A DNA stretch of 64,000 nucleotides from Paenibacillus illinoisensis NBRC 15959 (GCF_004000925.1 NZ_BIME01000006.1:186001-250000), one strand, 5' to 3'; shown: positions 18,848 to 27,866, counted from the first letter of the stretch. Notes: a model not told the origin generated them from the sequence alone. Numbers and translations are program-made.

Positions 18848-18952
18848 CACATGAGGGGAAGATCCGTCTGAGCAGAGCTAGTAATACATCCCATCATTTT
18901 CCTATGATATACTCGGGGGTATATCGATCAGACGGCAAGGAGGTACAAAGGA

Positions 18953-20257
18953 ATGACAGAACGTATTCCATGCATTCGTGAAGGATGCACCAATACGATT
19001 TTACCTGCAACCGCGGCCAAAACAGGTGGTTACTGCATGCCCTGCAAGCAGGAGATGGAGCGGGAGGAACGCCGGAAATACATTGAAGCGAATCGACGAG
19101 ACGTGAATTTGTATGAGGGAGTGCATGATCCGGTGCAGATTCTGAAAATCATGCATATACCTCATGTACGCGATCCATTAATTCACTATGTGCCATATGA
19201 ACGTTCCCAAGAGCAAGTCTACCTGTCCCTGTCTGCCGAGCAGCAGGAAGCGATGGCAGACTATGCGATGGAGTTGATTCCTACCGATGATATGGATACC
19301 GGCAAAGACATTCTGCTGTACCTGGTCTGTTACCATGATATCTCGCTCGCTGCACAGATTCCCGAGCTGTTGGAGCAGGAGATCTACTATCCTGCGATCC
19401 TATATAAAAGTGCCTCAGCGAAAGTGCGGGATCTACTCTTGCAGCAGGTGCACACCGATGACGAGAATCGTAACCATATCCTGATTATGTTAGCCTATAT
19501 CGGCGATGAGGTAGTCGTGGAGCAGTTCTGGCAGTGGAAGCAGTCTCCGCCGGTCTGGGCAGATCAGTTATATGTAAAACCAGAGCAATACACCTTCGAA
19601 GCCGGGTGGGAACTCACCGAGGACGGGAAGCGCAGAGAATTGTTCATTACCCCAAGTTATTCATTACATAAAGGTGATGCAAAGGATGAAACAATTGCGC
19701 CTTCAAGCGGCGTACCCATTCAAATGCTTCAAACAAGTTCCGGCAGCTGTCCATGGTGTGGAACCGCTTTAACCACTTTGGTTGCTCTGGATGTGCGACA
19801 TCCGGCCTTGCAGAATGTTTCCTGGCAAGCCGAAAAGCTACAGATTCGAACTTGCATCAACTGCAGCTGCTACGGTGTAGTCTATATGGAGACAAGCTCA
19901 GCAGGGGAGCCCTTCTGGAGTTCCCTCAATGTCATGCCAGTAGGAATGGATGACATCGATCCGGAAAACTCGTTTGAACCTGCCCCGGATGCTGGTTATT
20001 CATTCTACATTTCGACAGAACCCCGTCAGGCCTTCCATGGCAGTGAGTGGGCCATGGAACCGTCACTATCCCAGATTGGCGGTCATCCCGGATGGGTTCA
20101 GGATGCAGTATATCCGGTCTGTCCCTGCTGCTCCACAACCATGAAGGCGGTTGGGCAGGTAGACTGGGCACAGATCGAGGAGTATGGCGAGGGCATGTAT
20201 TATATGTTCCTATGTGAGCAGTGTCAGATGACTGCGGTGACGTATCAGCAATCTTAA
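18953..20257 (+). CDS. Cysteine-rich hypothetical protein, DUF1963-like C-terminus
   Basis: A 434-residue cytoplasmic protein of unknown function. AAGGAGG precedes the ATG. It has an N-terminal zinc-finger-like pair (CIREGC and CMPC, residues ~7-30), a helical middle, and a C-terminal half with further cysteine pairs: CPWC (~263), CINCSC, CPCC and CEQC. The segment SQIGGHPGWVQ before the CPCC pair recalls DUF1963/YwqG-type proteins, where a glycine-proline-tryptophan-glutamine motif precedes the end of the domain. Zinc binding is likely but inferred. It lies directly upstream of the first toxin locus, separated by a hairpin; no link to it is shown. Confidence 0.6.
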   Translation: MTERIPCIREGCTNTILPATAAKTGGYCMPCKQEMEREERRKYIEANRRDVNLYEGVHDPVQILKIMHIPHVRDPLIHYVPYERSQEQVYLSLSAEQQEAMADYAMELIPTDDMDTGKDILLYLVCYHDISLAAQIPELLEQEIYYPAILYKSASAKVRDLLLQQVHTDDENRNHILIMLAYIGDEVVVEQFWQWKQSPPVWADQLYVKPEQYTFEAGWELTEDGKRRELFITPSYSLHKGDAKDETIAPSSGVPIQMLQTSSGSCPWCGTALTTLVALDVRHPALQNVSWQAEKLQIRTCINCSCYGVVYMETSSAGEPFWSSLNVMPVGMDDIDPENSFEPAPDAGYSFYISTEPRQAFHGSEWAMEPSLSQIGGHPGWVQDAVYPVCPCCSTTMKAVGQVDWAQIEEYGEGMYYMFLCEQCQMTAVTYQQS

Positions 20258-20353
20258 CTAGATTGCCGAATGATTGGAGCAGGACTCTGAATAGGTTCCA
20301 AGTAGTATTATGTTTTGGAGATAATTAGGGAAAAGTGGACTATGTAAATACAT

Positions 20354-20375
20354 CGTGAGTAGCTACCTACTCACG
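20354..20375. repeat. Perfect hairpin upstream of toxin 1
   Basis: A 9-bp inverted repeat (CGTGAGTAG / CTACTCACG) with a 4-nt loop. There is no T run after it on the plus strand, so it is either a weak terminator for the upstream gene or a structure in the toxin leader. Confidence 0.5.
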
Positions 20376-20487
20376 GTGTGCCTCATTTATAATAATATTT
20401 CATACTACGGGTTACCGAATTCTTGTGCCATTGTAGTGAGGATGAAAGCTTCGTTTAACAACGGAAACTTATTATATGAGGTACGCT

Positions 20488-21792
20488 ATGACTACTATAA
20501 AAGTAACACCAGAGCAACTTCTTGCTGTATCCAGACAGTTCGAAGCTGCTCAGAACCAGATTTATCAGATGAATAACTACCTGAAACAACGAATGTTTGA
20601 GATTGAGAGAGCATGGGATGGGAGTACAAAAGAAAACTTTTATGCTGATTTTACTCATGCACAGCGGGTTATGGATAACTTTGTGACCTTATCCATGTCA
20701 ATATCGAAAGAGCTCAGAAGTCATTCCGAAAAGTTTCGGATGGCCGATAGTCAAACGGTACAATCCTATGATCCAAGATGTGCTCCACCTCCACCGGATG
20801 AATGTAGGGCTCCCGCAGCCGATACACGTAATGCTTTCCAGAAGTCTGCTGATAGTTTGGTCGAATTGGGACAAGCTTTTATGCAATCTGCAGATGATCG
20901 GTATCAGAAGCGTTACGATAGTGTAGGTGGATTTTTGGATTATTGGACGTTCGGCATCCCTAGTGGTCTTGTTCAGGGGTATGTGGATCGAGCGAATAAA
21001 GCGTTCGACTCTCCGAATGATACAGCGAATTGGCTTACATTCGGTATTCATGGTACGATCCGTGAAGCTACGTTTCCAACGAATGCTTGGTCTAGTGAGC
21101 ACTGGGCTAACATTTTTGGCGTAGGTGGATTGATGCTAGGTGGCGGGTATGCTTCTACGATGATTAAGCCCCACAATCTATTTACGTCTACAGGAGTGGG
21201 AGCGAAAATCAATTCGTTTTCCCGTCCTGGAACAGGAAATATGACGGGTGGCTTTCATGGTTTTCAGGATCAACGCTTGCGAATCACTGAAAACATTGCC
21301 GAAAGCAAAAAGGCGAGAGAGTCCTCGAAATTTTCTGAATTTGTGGAGAAGGAAAAGGAGATTGTTAAGGAGACTGTTGAAGTTAATTGGAATCTCGATG
21401 ATTTAAAAAATACAGAAGCTTTCAAAAAAGGAACAACGAGCAACGCGTTAAATCATATTTTTGAGGGCGAACTCATAAAAGGACAAGCAGTTGGATTTCA
21501 TTATGAAGGTATGCCAAATAGTAAGGGGAAAATTGTTGGGAATGTTGATCCCCCTAATGAGTATGGTGTATACAGAGCTAATATAGAAGTTGATGGAGTA
21601 CTGAAGAAAGCAAAGACAACGTTTTTTCCGAAAGATTGGACATCGCAGCAAGTTATTGACGAGATAAATATAGCTTTCAACAACAAAGTTGTTTTCAAAA
21701 ATAATAGGTATAGAGGGACTGCAAGTACAGGGATGAATATTGAGTTTGTTGTAAAAAATGGGAAAATCACGTCAGCATATCCGTTGTATTAA
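20488..21792 (+). CDS. WXG100-type polymorphic toxin with EndoU nuclease C-terminus
   Basis: A 434-residue putative secreted toxin. The ATG at 20488 follows TGAGG and matches the start of the paralog at 26067. Residues ~1-95 form a WXG100 helical hairpin with Trp43-Asp-Gly, the mark of type VII (ESX) substrates. A proline-rich linker (CAPPPPDECRAP) and a conserved middle (~110-285, GGFLDYWTFGIPSGL) follow. The last ~115 residues fit bacterial EndoU RNase toxins: His323 (LNHIFEG), His338 (GFHYEG), FPKDWTSQQVIDEI, Thr414 and Tyr431 in a closing SAYPLY. It would cleave RNA in rival cells. The following gene is the expected immunity gene. No ESX machinery lies in the window. Confidence 0.82.
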   Translation: MTTIKVTPEQLLAVSRQFEAAQNQIYQMNNYLKQRMFEIERAWDGSTKENFYADFTHAQRVMDNFVTLSMSISKELRSHSEKFRMADSQTVQSYDPRCAPPPPDECRAPAADTRNAFQKSADSLVELGQAFMQSADDRYQKRYDSVGGFLDYWTFGIPSGLVQGYVDRANKAFDSPNDTANWLTFGIHGTIREATFPTNAWSSEHWANIFGVGGLMLGGGYASTMIKPHNLFTSTGVGAKINSFSRPGTGNMTGGFHGFQDQRLRITENIAESKKARESSKFSEFVEKEKEIVKETVEVNWNLDDLKNTEAFKKGTTSNALNHIFEGELIKGQAVGFHYEGMPNSKGKIVGNVDPPNEYGVYRANIEVDGVLKKAKTTFFPKDWTSQQVIDEINIAFNNKVVFKNNRYRGTASTGMNIEFVVKNGKITSAYPLY

Positions 21793-21811
21793 GGAGAATG
21801 GAGATAACAAC

Positions 21812-22276
21812 ATGATTAAATATTTGTATACAACTGAATACAATGAAGATTTTAATGAGGTTATTTTGGATTTCGGTATAGATACATCATTAAAGAATGG
21901 TTATCTGATTAGTAATTCACTAGGTTCGGATATTTTTGGAGATTTTGCTACTGTAAAGGATGAAATTGAAAAATTACTCGAATTATTAAAAGGAAAGGTA
22001 ACTACATACGAAGGTGGGGGGAATGTAAACATAATAAAATCAGATGAATATTTTACAACTATTGAAGACATTTTTGCCGAAGATGGTGAAGAGGACAGTA
22101 CATGTAAAATTGAGACTTTAGAATATATAAAGATCATACTGGTTTGGGCAAAAGAAAATTATCAGTATAAGTGCAAACAAGGCGTTATGTTAAGAGAAGA
22201 AGCAGAATCAGCAGTAGACTGGATAAATAAAAGATGCAATGAGGTGTATGAACTAGAGAAGTCGACAGGGCAGTGA
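21812..22276 (+). CDS. Putative immunity protein for the EndoU toxin
   Basis: An acidic 154-residue protein starting 20 bp after the toxin stop. The ATG at 21812 follows GGAGA. There is no signal peptide or membrane segment. Its composition is rich in Glu, Asp, Ile and Lys and visibly more AT-rich than the housekeeping genes around it, as is the toxin's C-terminal part. No family was recognised. Role is inferred only from position directly after a polymorphic toxin; the toxin-neutralising interaction is untested. Confidence 0.65.
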   Translation: MIKYLYTTEYNEDFNEVILDFGIDTSLKNGYLISNSLGSDIFGDFATVKDEIEKLLELLKGKVTTYEGGGNVNIIKSDEYFTTIEDIFAEDGEEDSTCKIETLEYIKIILVWAKENYQYKCKQGVMLREEAESAVDWINKRCNEVYELEKSTGQ

Positions 22277-22334
22277 AGCATTACCACTAACCGCTTGTGT
22301 TTGATTTTTAGTATGAATAGAGGGACGTGGTTAT

Positions 22335-22384
22335 ATAAACCAGGTCGAGCACGGTCAGGGCCCACCATGGTTGACCTGGTTTAT
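22335..22384 (+). terminator. Long inverted repeat after toxin 1 immunity gene
   Basis: ATAAACCAGGTC pairs perfectly with GACCTGGTTTAT around a 26-nt centre that contains GGGCCC. No clear T run follows, so termination is only possible. The rest of 22277-22557 shows nothing further. Confidence 0.45.
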
Positions 22385-22557
22385 GTTATCTTCGTTTTCT
22401 TGCGGAAATGCAATTTTTGATTCGATAACCCGATGGTAATATTGTTAAAAGCATCATTTGCAAATTAGAGAACTACAGATGCTATCTTGGAATAGAACGA
22501 GTCCAACATATTACACTCTAAAGAAAGCACTTCTAATAGATTAGTTTGTACATCCTT

Positions 22558-22905
22558 CTACAATTCCGCGGATGCCTGCGTCAGGAGACCCGCTAGCCAT
22601 TCGTAATCCGGTGTATCCTTTTCCTTGATCTTGATCGTTTTGCGTTCCGCTGGGCCTTCAAATAATCCATCGGGCAGATCAAGAGCAGCCGCATTAAAAA
22701 TGGTGAAGGACATCGCCTGCTTGGAAGGGGAGATGACGGCCGCATATTTGCCGTTCTTCAGGAAATGAGGCTTCTTGTATTGTATACGCTCCTGCGCGTC
22801 CGGAATGGAATCGTGCACGAGCTGGCGTAATTGTCCTGCCACGGCGATTTGCCAGGGGGTTGAGATCTGTTCAATAAACTCCGTGACTTCTGTATTCAAG
22901 GCCAT
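22558..22905 (-). CDS. DUF1801 (YdhG-like) protein
   Basis: A 115-residue small cytoplasmic protein. The pattern fits DUF1801: WQIAVAGQLRQLVHDSIPDAQERIQYKKPHF near the start, then a beta-rich middle (YAAVISPSKQAMSFTIFNAAAL) and a closing helix. The fold is related to iron-chaperone-annotated YdhG proteins, but no function is proven. Its start overlaps the stop of the upstream GNAT gene by one base (TAATG on the minus strand), making a two-gene operon. Confidence 0.75.
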   Translation of the reverse strand: MALNTEVTEFIEQISTPWQIAVAGQLRQLVHDSIPDAQERIQYKKPHFLKNGKYAAVISPSKQAMSFTIFNAAALDLPDGLFEGPAERKTIKIKEKDTPDYEWLAGLLTQASAEL

Positions 22906-23477
22906 TATTGTTCTTCCTCCATTTGTATTGGATTAAGTGCTTCCCACTCCGGCTTCAGAATGCCCATCATCAGGCGGTCATAACGGCGTCCGTCCCGGTA
23001 TACCGCGGAGCGTGCTCGTCCCTCTAACTGAAAACCGGCCTTCTCATAGGCACGGATCCCTTTTGCATTATAGGAAATGACGTCCAGCCCCACACGATCA
23101 AGGTTCATCTCATGGAAGGCATATCGCAAAATCAGGTTCAACGCTTCTGTTCCATACCCTTTGTTGCGATGTTCGGCAAGTCCGATGCCAATGGCCAGCT
23201 GCCCGCAGCGGTTGTTCCATTCAATGCTGTGAATGACAACAAAACCGATTAATGTATCGTCATCATGCGTCCGGAGCCTGAAGTATACTTCTTTGTTTTT
23301 CGTTTCCCCCTCATCCTCCAATTGCTTCTCCGAGTAGGGGATGGCGATATCGGTATCCACATTACGAAGATACTCGGGATCTTCATTCCATAGCAGCATC
23401 GTCTGCACGTCTCCCTCACGTGGAGGTGTCATTTTCAATCGTTTGCTATAAAACAGGTTGTCCGTTGTCAGTGTCAT
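22905..23477 (-). CDS. GNAT acetyltransferase, RimJ/RimL type
   Basis: A 190-residue acetyltransferase of the ribosomal-protein-alanine type (Acetyltransf_3). Visible are RLKMTPPREGDVQTMLLWNED at the start, the acetyl-CoA loop EHRNKGYGTEAL and the closing GLDVISYNAKGIRAYEKAGFQLEGRAR. Many relatives act on small molecules or antibiotics rather than ribosomal proteins, so the substrate is open. It is the first gene of an operon with the DUF1801 gene; AAAGGAGACC precedes the ATG. Confidence 0.85.
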   Translation of the reverse strand: MTLTTDNLFYSKRLKMTPPREGDVQTMLLWNEDPEYLRNVDTDIAIPYSEKQLEDEGETKNKEVYFRLRTHDDDTLIGFVVIHSIEWNNRCGQLAIGIGLAEHRNKGYGTEALNLILRYAFHEMNLDRVGLDVISYNAKGIRAYEKAGFQLEGRARSAVYRDGRRYDRLMMGILKPEWEALNPIQMEEEQ

Positions 23478-23731
23478 GTTGGTCTCCTTTAAAGATAAAT
23501 GAAGCTCGCTTCACCTCAGTACGAAAATGAACTGTATGGTTGGCTCACTATCTTCGCCCCTTTGGAAAATCAGATAGCCCCATCATACTGGAAATTTTAG
23601 GGGATCACAATACACTTTTCAGTGGGTTTTCTTAATCCCTTGTCAGTAAACCTGCCACGGTAGTAAGATGAAATCATATAGTTTAAAAACAGCGATGGAA
23701 CACACCAAAATTGTTGGCAGGAGTGGTTGTT

Positions 23732-24199
23732 ATGGAGATCAGAGTGGATGATTTGAGTGGGGATCAGGTTCAGGGGTTAATCGCAGAACATTTGCTTGGC
23801 ATGGCCGAAGATTCGCCGCCGGAAAGCATTCATGCATTGGATCTGGATGGGTTGAAGAAACCTGAGATTACATTCTGGTGCGCATGGGAAGGTGAAGAAT
23901 TGCTGGGATGTGGAGCCATGAAGGAATTGAGCGCCGAGCATGCCGAACTGAAATCAATGCGTACAGCCAAGGCTCATCTCAGAAAAGGCGTAGCAAGACA
24001 AATCCTTACACATATTATTGAGGTTGCCAAAAGCCGGGGATACAAACGGATAAGCCTGGAGACTGGATCAATGGATTCGTTTATCCCGGCACGCCGGATG
24101 TATGAAGACTTCGGATTCGAATACTGCGAGCCTTTTGCAGATTATACATTGGACCCGAATAGTGCATTCATGACGAAGGACTTATCACCGCTCGAATAG
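23732..24199 (+). CDS. GNAT acetyltransferase, YsnE-like
   Basis: A 155-residue acetyltransferase that closely recalls B. subtilis YsnE: PPESIHALDLDGLKKPEITFW, GCGAMKELSAEHAELKSMRT, LRKGVARQIL for acetyl-CoA and a conserved SLETGSMDSFIPARRMYE with PFADYTLDPNSAFM. YsnE has been implicated in indole-3-acetate formation in some strains, but the reaction is not settled. The ATG at 23732 follows AGGAG by 8 bp. Ends at a strong terminator. Confidence 0.85.
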   Translation: MEIRVDDLSGDQVQGLIAEHLLGMAEDSPPESIHALDLDGLKKPEITFWCAWEGEELLGCGAMKELSAEHAELKSMRTAKAHLRKGVARQILTHIIEVAKSRGYKRISLETGSMDSFIPARRMYEDFGFEYCEPFADYTLDPNSAFMTKDLSPLE

Positions 24200-24239
24200 T
24201 CCTCCTCGTTGTTTCAATTTCGTTTACAAAAGGGTAATC

Positions 24240-24278
24240 AACCAGGATTCTGTCTTGACAGGGTTCTGGTTTTTTGAC
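24240..24278 (+). terminator. Terminator after YsnE-like gene
   Basis: AACCAGGATTCTGTC pairs through G-U wobbles with GACAGGGTTCTGGTT and is followed by TTTTTT. Confidence 0.85.
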
Positions 24279-24412
24279 GTGGGTACGTGAATTGAATGAA
24301 TTTGCCATAACGAATCTCTGTGCTGAGACATGAACAATAGGGTATACTGGAAATTATGTTATAAAAGCTTGAGTGAAGATTACAGACGTTGTTGACATCA
24401 GGAGGACTTGAA

Positions 24413-25765
24413 TTGGCTCAGACAGAAGGAACATTACAGAAAAAGCTTAAACCAAGACACATCAGCTTCATGGCCATGGGCGGTGTCATTGGAACCGGAA
24501 TTTTTAAAGGCAGCGCCGAAACGATTGGACTCGCAGGTCCGGGTGTTATTTTAACGTACATTTTTGCCGGACTGTTACTGCTGGTTGTAATGGCAGCGAT
24601 GGCGGAGATGGCTACCGTCTATAAAAACAAAAACATGAAAGACTTCGTGCAGGAAGCCTTTGGCAGCAGGGTATCCTTTGTAATGGGGTGGATGTACTGT
24701 TTCCTATGGTTATCCGTATGTGTCATTGAGGTGATCGCTGCGGGGAGCTTCTTGCAATATTGGTTCACGGAAGTGCCGTTATGGATGCTGAGTCTGGCGT
24801 GCGCGGCATTTATTATACTCGTCAATCTGCTGAGTGTTGGGGTGTTCGGTGAGTTTGAATTTTGGCTGGCGGGCATCAAGATTGCCATGATCATTATATT
24901 TATCATCCTGGGTGCCGCATTGATCTTTGGCATTATTCCAAGTGATAACACACCTTATCTGCAAAATTACACACAAGCCGGAGGTTTCCTCCCGAATGGT
25001 TGGTCATCGATCTTCTCCGCGCTGCTGGTCGTTATGTTCTCGTATGGAGGCTCGGAACTCATTGGTCTGACACTGACGGAGACGGAAAATGCGGACAAAG
25101 TCATGCCGAAAATTGTGGGAAATTTCATGCTCCGAATTATTTTGTTCTTCACGCTGCCGATTCTCATCATCTGTGGTCTGATTCCGTGGAATGAGCTCGG
25201 GCCGGAGAGCAGCCCGTTTGTACAAGTGCTGGCTTCCACAGGTCTACCTGGTGCAGCGCATATTATGAACTTTATTCTGGTGACTGCCGTCCTATCGGCT
25301 GCAAATTCCGGCATCTACGGCGCATCCCGGATGCTTCATTCCATGGCGCTGGGTGGTGAGGCTCCCAAAGCACTGTCCAAAACCAATCGGAGCGGCAGTC
25401 CGGTAAATACACTCTTGGTTTGTTCCGTTATTTTGCTCGGAGGCTCCATGCTTGGACTGTTCGCTCAGGATCAATTGTTCCGCGTATTGCTCGCAGTGCC
25501 AGGGTTCGTCGTGATGCTTGTATGGATCTGCATTGCCACTTCCCAGTTAAAATTGCGGAAGAGATACCCGGTCACACCGACATTCAAAGTCTGGGGATTC
25601 CCTTACGTAACCGGACTGGCCGTACTGGCGCTTGGTGTAATTGCGGTGATGTTCATATTTGATGAGGGCAATCGGTTCAGCATCAGTATCTGCCTCGGTG
25701 TCCTTGCCGTATTGATTATCTGGTCCCTGATTCGGTTCAGGAAGTCGAATGGACAGGAAGTTTAA
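24413..25765 (+). CDS. APC-superfamily amino acid permease
   Basis: A 450-residue membrane transporter with about 12 hydrophobic segments. The TTG start at 24413 is chosen because AGGAGG ends 7 bp before it. Family marks are the first-helix MAMGGVIGTGIFKGS, PGVILTYIFAG, a loop EMATVYKNKNMKDFV and the sixth-helix SYGGSELIGLTLTETEN. This is the AAT type that imports amino acids with protons. The substrate cannot be told. No linked metabolic gene. The terminator that follows is part of a duplicated ~64-bp sequence. Confidence 0.9.
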   Translation: MAQTEGTLQKKLKPRHISFMAMGGVIGTGIFKGSAETIGLAGPGVILTYIFAGLLLLVVMAAMAEMATVYKNKNMKDFVQEAFGSRVSFVMGWMYCFLWLSVCVIEVIAAGSFLQYWFTEVPLWMLSLACAAFIILVNLLSVGVFGEFEFWLAGIKIAMIIIFIILGAALIFGIIPSDNTPYLQNYTQAGGFLPNGWSSIFSALLVVMFSYGGSELIGLTLTETENADKVMPKIVGNFMLRIILFFTLPILIICGLIPWNELGPESSPFVQVLASTGLPGAAHIMNFILVTAVLSAANSGIYGASRMLHSMALGGEAPKALSKTNRSGSPVNTLLVCSVILLGGSMLGLFAQDQLFRVLLAVPGFVVMLVWICIATSQLKLRKRYPVTPTFKVWGFPYVTGLAVLALGVIAVMFIFDEGNRFSISICLGVLAVLIIWSLIRFRKSNGQEV

Positions 25766-25810
25766 GGTTTGCAGAAGTAAAATTGAAGAGTAGAGGTGTG
25801 GACCTCTACA

Positions 25811-25876
25811 TGGACCAAACATCTCGGCATTCATGCCGGGGTGTTTTTTTATGTGCAAAGGAATGAGCTCAGAGTA
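25811..25876 (+). repeat. Direct repeat copy A, containing a terminator
   Basis: This ~65-bp sequence recurs at 27863-27926 with about 90% identity by eye. Inside it, ACATCTCGGCAT pairs with ATGCCGGGGTGT followed by seven T (25817-25850), an intrinsic terminator serving the permease gene. The two copies bracket the second toxin-immunity module. The rest of 25766-26066 holds only the AT-rich leader of toxin 2. Confidence 0.8.
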
Positions 25877-26066
25877 TAAGAGGACGATCTGTTGCATTTG
25901 GGAGATATTGGGGGTAATACGAACTATGGAAATAAACCAGCAGTCTCTACGAAATAATGTAGTTCCATTTTATAATAGAAGGCCAAGTGTATATTTGAAT
26001 CAATTAAATATTTCATGCCTACAGATTCTTATAACAACGTAATACATATTTTGAACGAGGTATCAT

Positions 26067-27392
26067 ATGACGACGATAAAGGTAACACCTGAACAATTAT
26101 CATCTGTTTCTAAACAATTTGCAGTCGCACAGAGCCAGGTTTTTCAGATGAATAGTATCTTGAAACAACATTTATTCGAGATCGAAAGACAGTGGGATGG
26201 AAGCACAAAGGAAAAGTTTTATGTTAATTTTGTTGCTGCACAAAAGATAATGGATAACTTTGTTTCATTATCTCTGTCGATTTCCAAAGAACTCGAAGGA
26301 CATGCAGAAAAATTCAGACTTGCAGATCAGCAAGCAGTGCAATCTTATGATTCGAGGTGTGCACCGCCACCGCCGGATGAATGTAGGGCCCCGGCAACGG
26401 ACAACCGTAATGCATTCCAAAAATCAGCTGACAGCTTGGCCGAGTTGGGTCGTGCATTTATGCAATCTGCGGACGATCGATATCAAAAACGTTATGATAG
26501 TGTAGGGGGATTTCTGGATTACTGGACGTTCGGTATCCCGAGTGGACTGATTCAGGGATATGTAGACCGGGCGGATAAGGCATTTAACTCTCCCAATGAT
26601 ACAGCAAACTGGCTTACATTCGGTATTCATGGAACGATTAGGGGGGCTGCTATGCCAACCAATGCCTGGTCCAGCGAACACTGGGCGAATATGATTGGTA
26701 TGGGAGGGCTGATGGTTGGTACCGGATATGCCTCTTCTATGATCAAACCGCATAATCTACTGACATCTTCAGGAGGGGGCGTGAAAATAAATTCGTTCAC
26801 ACGTCCATCGGGTACAGGACAAATGACGGGTGGATTTAATGGCTTTCAGGATCCCCGCATGCGAGTATTGGACAATATTGCCGAGAGTAAAAAGGCGAGA
26901 GAATCATCTAAGTTTAATGAGTTTGTAGAGAAGGAAAGGGGAATTGTTGATAAAACAGAAGAAAAAATAGATATGTTTAGAAAAGATACAGATGATCCAT
27001 TAAAAGTAGTTCTGGGTCCAGGAAGGGAGTCTCATCCCGAAAAGTGGAAAGAAATTATTGATAATTTGGAATCAAATGGTGTCGAAGTGATTCATAGAGG
27101 CGAGGATATGGCTTATTCCCCAAAAAGAGGTGGCCCTGGACAACTAATTATAAATGAAGATGCTTCAATTGGGGCACTTATCCATGAATACACACATTAT
27201 CTAGACGATATGAATAAGGGATTTCCGGGTATGAGTTATCATTTTCAAACAATAAATCGTGTTAAAATGGAATTGAATGCATATATGAGAGAAATCAAAA
27301 TAGCCGAAGAGTTGGGTCGGAATGACATTGCGAATACTCTATTTGAGAATTATTTAAGAGAAAGAAAAACGTTAACTAGTCACTTAAAATAA
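26067..27392 (+). CDS. WXG100-type polymorphic toxin with HExxH metallopeptidase C-terminus
   Basis: A 441-residue paralog of the toxin at 20488. The first ~285 residues align throughout without large gaps, including Trp43-Asp-Gly, CAPPPPDECRAP and the GGFLDYWTFGIPSGL region. The last ~150 residues are unrelated to EndoU and carry H373EYTH377 followed by YLDD, a zincin metal-binding motif, preceded by a basic SPKRGGPGQLIIN. This suggests a peptidase effector, or a zincin-like fold with another activity. The third zinc ligand is not certain; Glu or Asp residues lie downstream. Such shared-trunk, swapped-tip organisation is typical of polymorphic toxins delivered by type VII secretion. Confidence 0.8.
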   Translation: MTTIKVTPEQLSSVSKQFAVAQSQVFQMNSILKQHLFEIERQWDGSTKEKFYVNFVAAQKIMDNFVSLSLSISKELEGHAEKFRLADQQAVQSYDSRCAPPPPDECRAPATDNRNAFQKSADSLAELGRAFMQSADDRYQKRYDSVGGFLDYWTFGIPSGLIQGYVDRADKAFNSPNDTANWLTFGIHGTIRGAAMPTNAWSSEHWANMIGMGGLMVGTGYASSMIKPHNLLTSSGGGVKINSFTRPSGTGQMTGGFNGFQDPRMRVLDNIAESKKARESSKFNEFVEKERGIVDKTEEKIDMFRKDTDDPLKVVLGPGRESHPEKWKEIIDNLESNGVEVIHRGEDMAYSPKRGGPGQLIINEDASIGALIHEYTHYLDDMNKGFPGMSYHFQTINRVKMELNAYMREIKIAEELGRNDIANTLFENYLRERKTLTSHLK

Positions 27393-27411
27393 ACTAGATG
27401 GGTGATCATAA

Positions 27412-27744
27412 ATGAATTTAATTAATAAAATCGAAGAAGGAAAATGTTCAGTTGAAGAGTTACAACAATTACTAAATGAGCAGAATCCAATCGTTCTGTA
27501 TCATGTAATGACTTATATTGGCAAAGAAAAATTAGACACTAATAGCATGCAGAGAAAGTTGGAGGAGCTATCGTCCAGAAGGGAATCCTCAGATAAGTTA
27601 TTAGGTTATTATAAGGTGGGAGACCTTGCAATAGCCACACTGATAAAATTAGGAAAAGCGCCTTCTGAGCTATCTAGTTATCAATCGCTCAGTGAATTTG
27701 ATCAAAAAATGATTATAAATTTGCTCGAAGAGTTAGAATGGTAG
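27412..27744 (+). CDS. Putative immunity protein for the zincin toxin
   Basis: A 110-residue, predicted all-helical, AT-rich gene 19 bp after the toxin stop. GGTGATC precedes the ATG. It has LLNEQNPIVLYHVMTYIGK and a later VGDLAIATLIKLGKAP that look like helical pairs of the HEAT/armadillo kind found in some immunity proteins. No signal or membrane segment. Not recognised beyond that; role inferred from position. Confidence 0.6.
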   Translation: MNLINKIEEGKCSVEELQQLLNEQNPIVLYHVMTYIGKEKLDTNSMQRKLEELSSRRESSDKLLGYYKVGDLAIATLIKLGKAPSELSSYQSLSEFDQKMIINLLEELEW

Positions 27745-27770
27745 ATCAGTTTTCTCTAGAGAATTTGATG

Positions 27771-27866
27771 CCTATTGAATCAACTTAACATTTTAACCCC
27801 TGAAGTATCTAACGAAGTAATTTTTGGTCAGATCCAACGGAAGTTGGTGCACCGAGCTGCACTGGA
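27771..27866 (+). pseudogene. Internally deleted remnant of an endonuclease V gene
   Basis: The first ~75 bp match the beginning of the intact nfi at 29311-29385 (CATTGAATCAACTTAACATTTT, then CAGATCCAAC). The next ~16 bp (GCACCGAGCTGCACTG) match the 3' end of nfi at 29998-30013. About 600 bp of the gene body is missing. It runs straight into repeat copy B. It could be misread as a 67-residue gene starting at TTG 27775. Confidence 0.75.
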
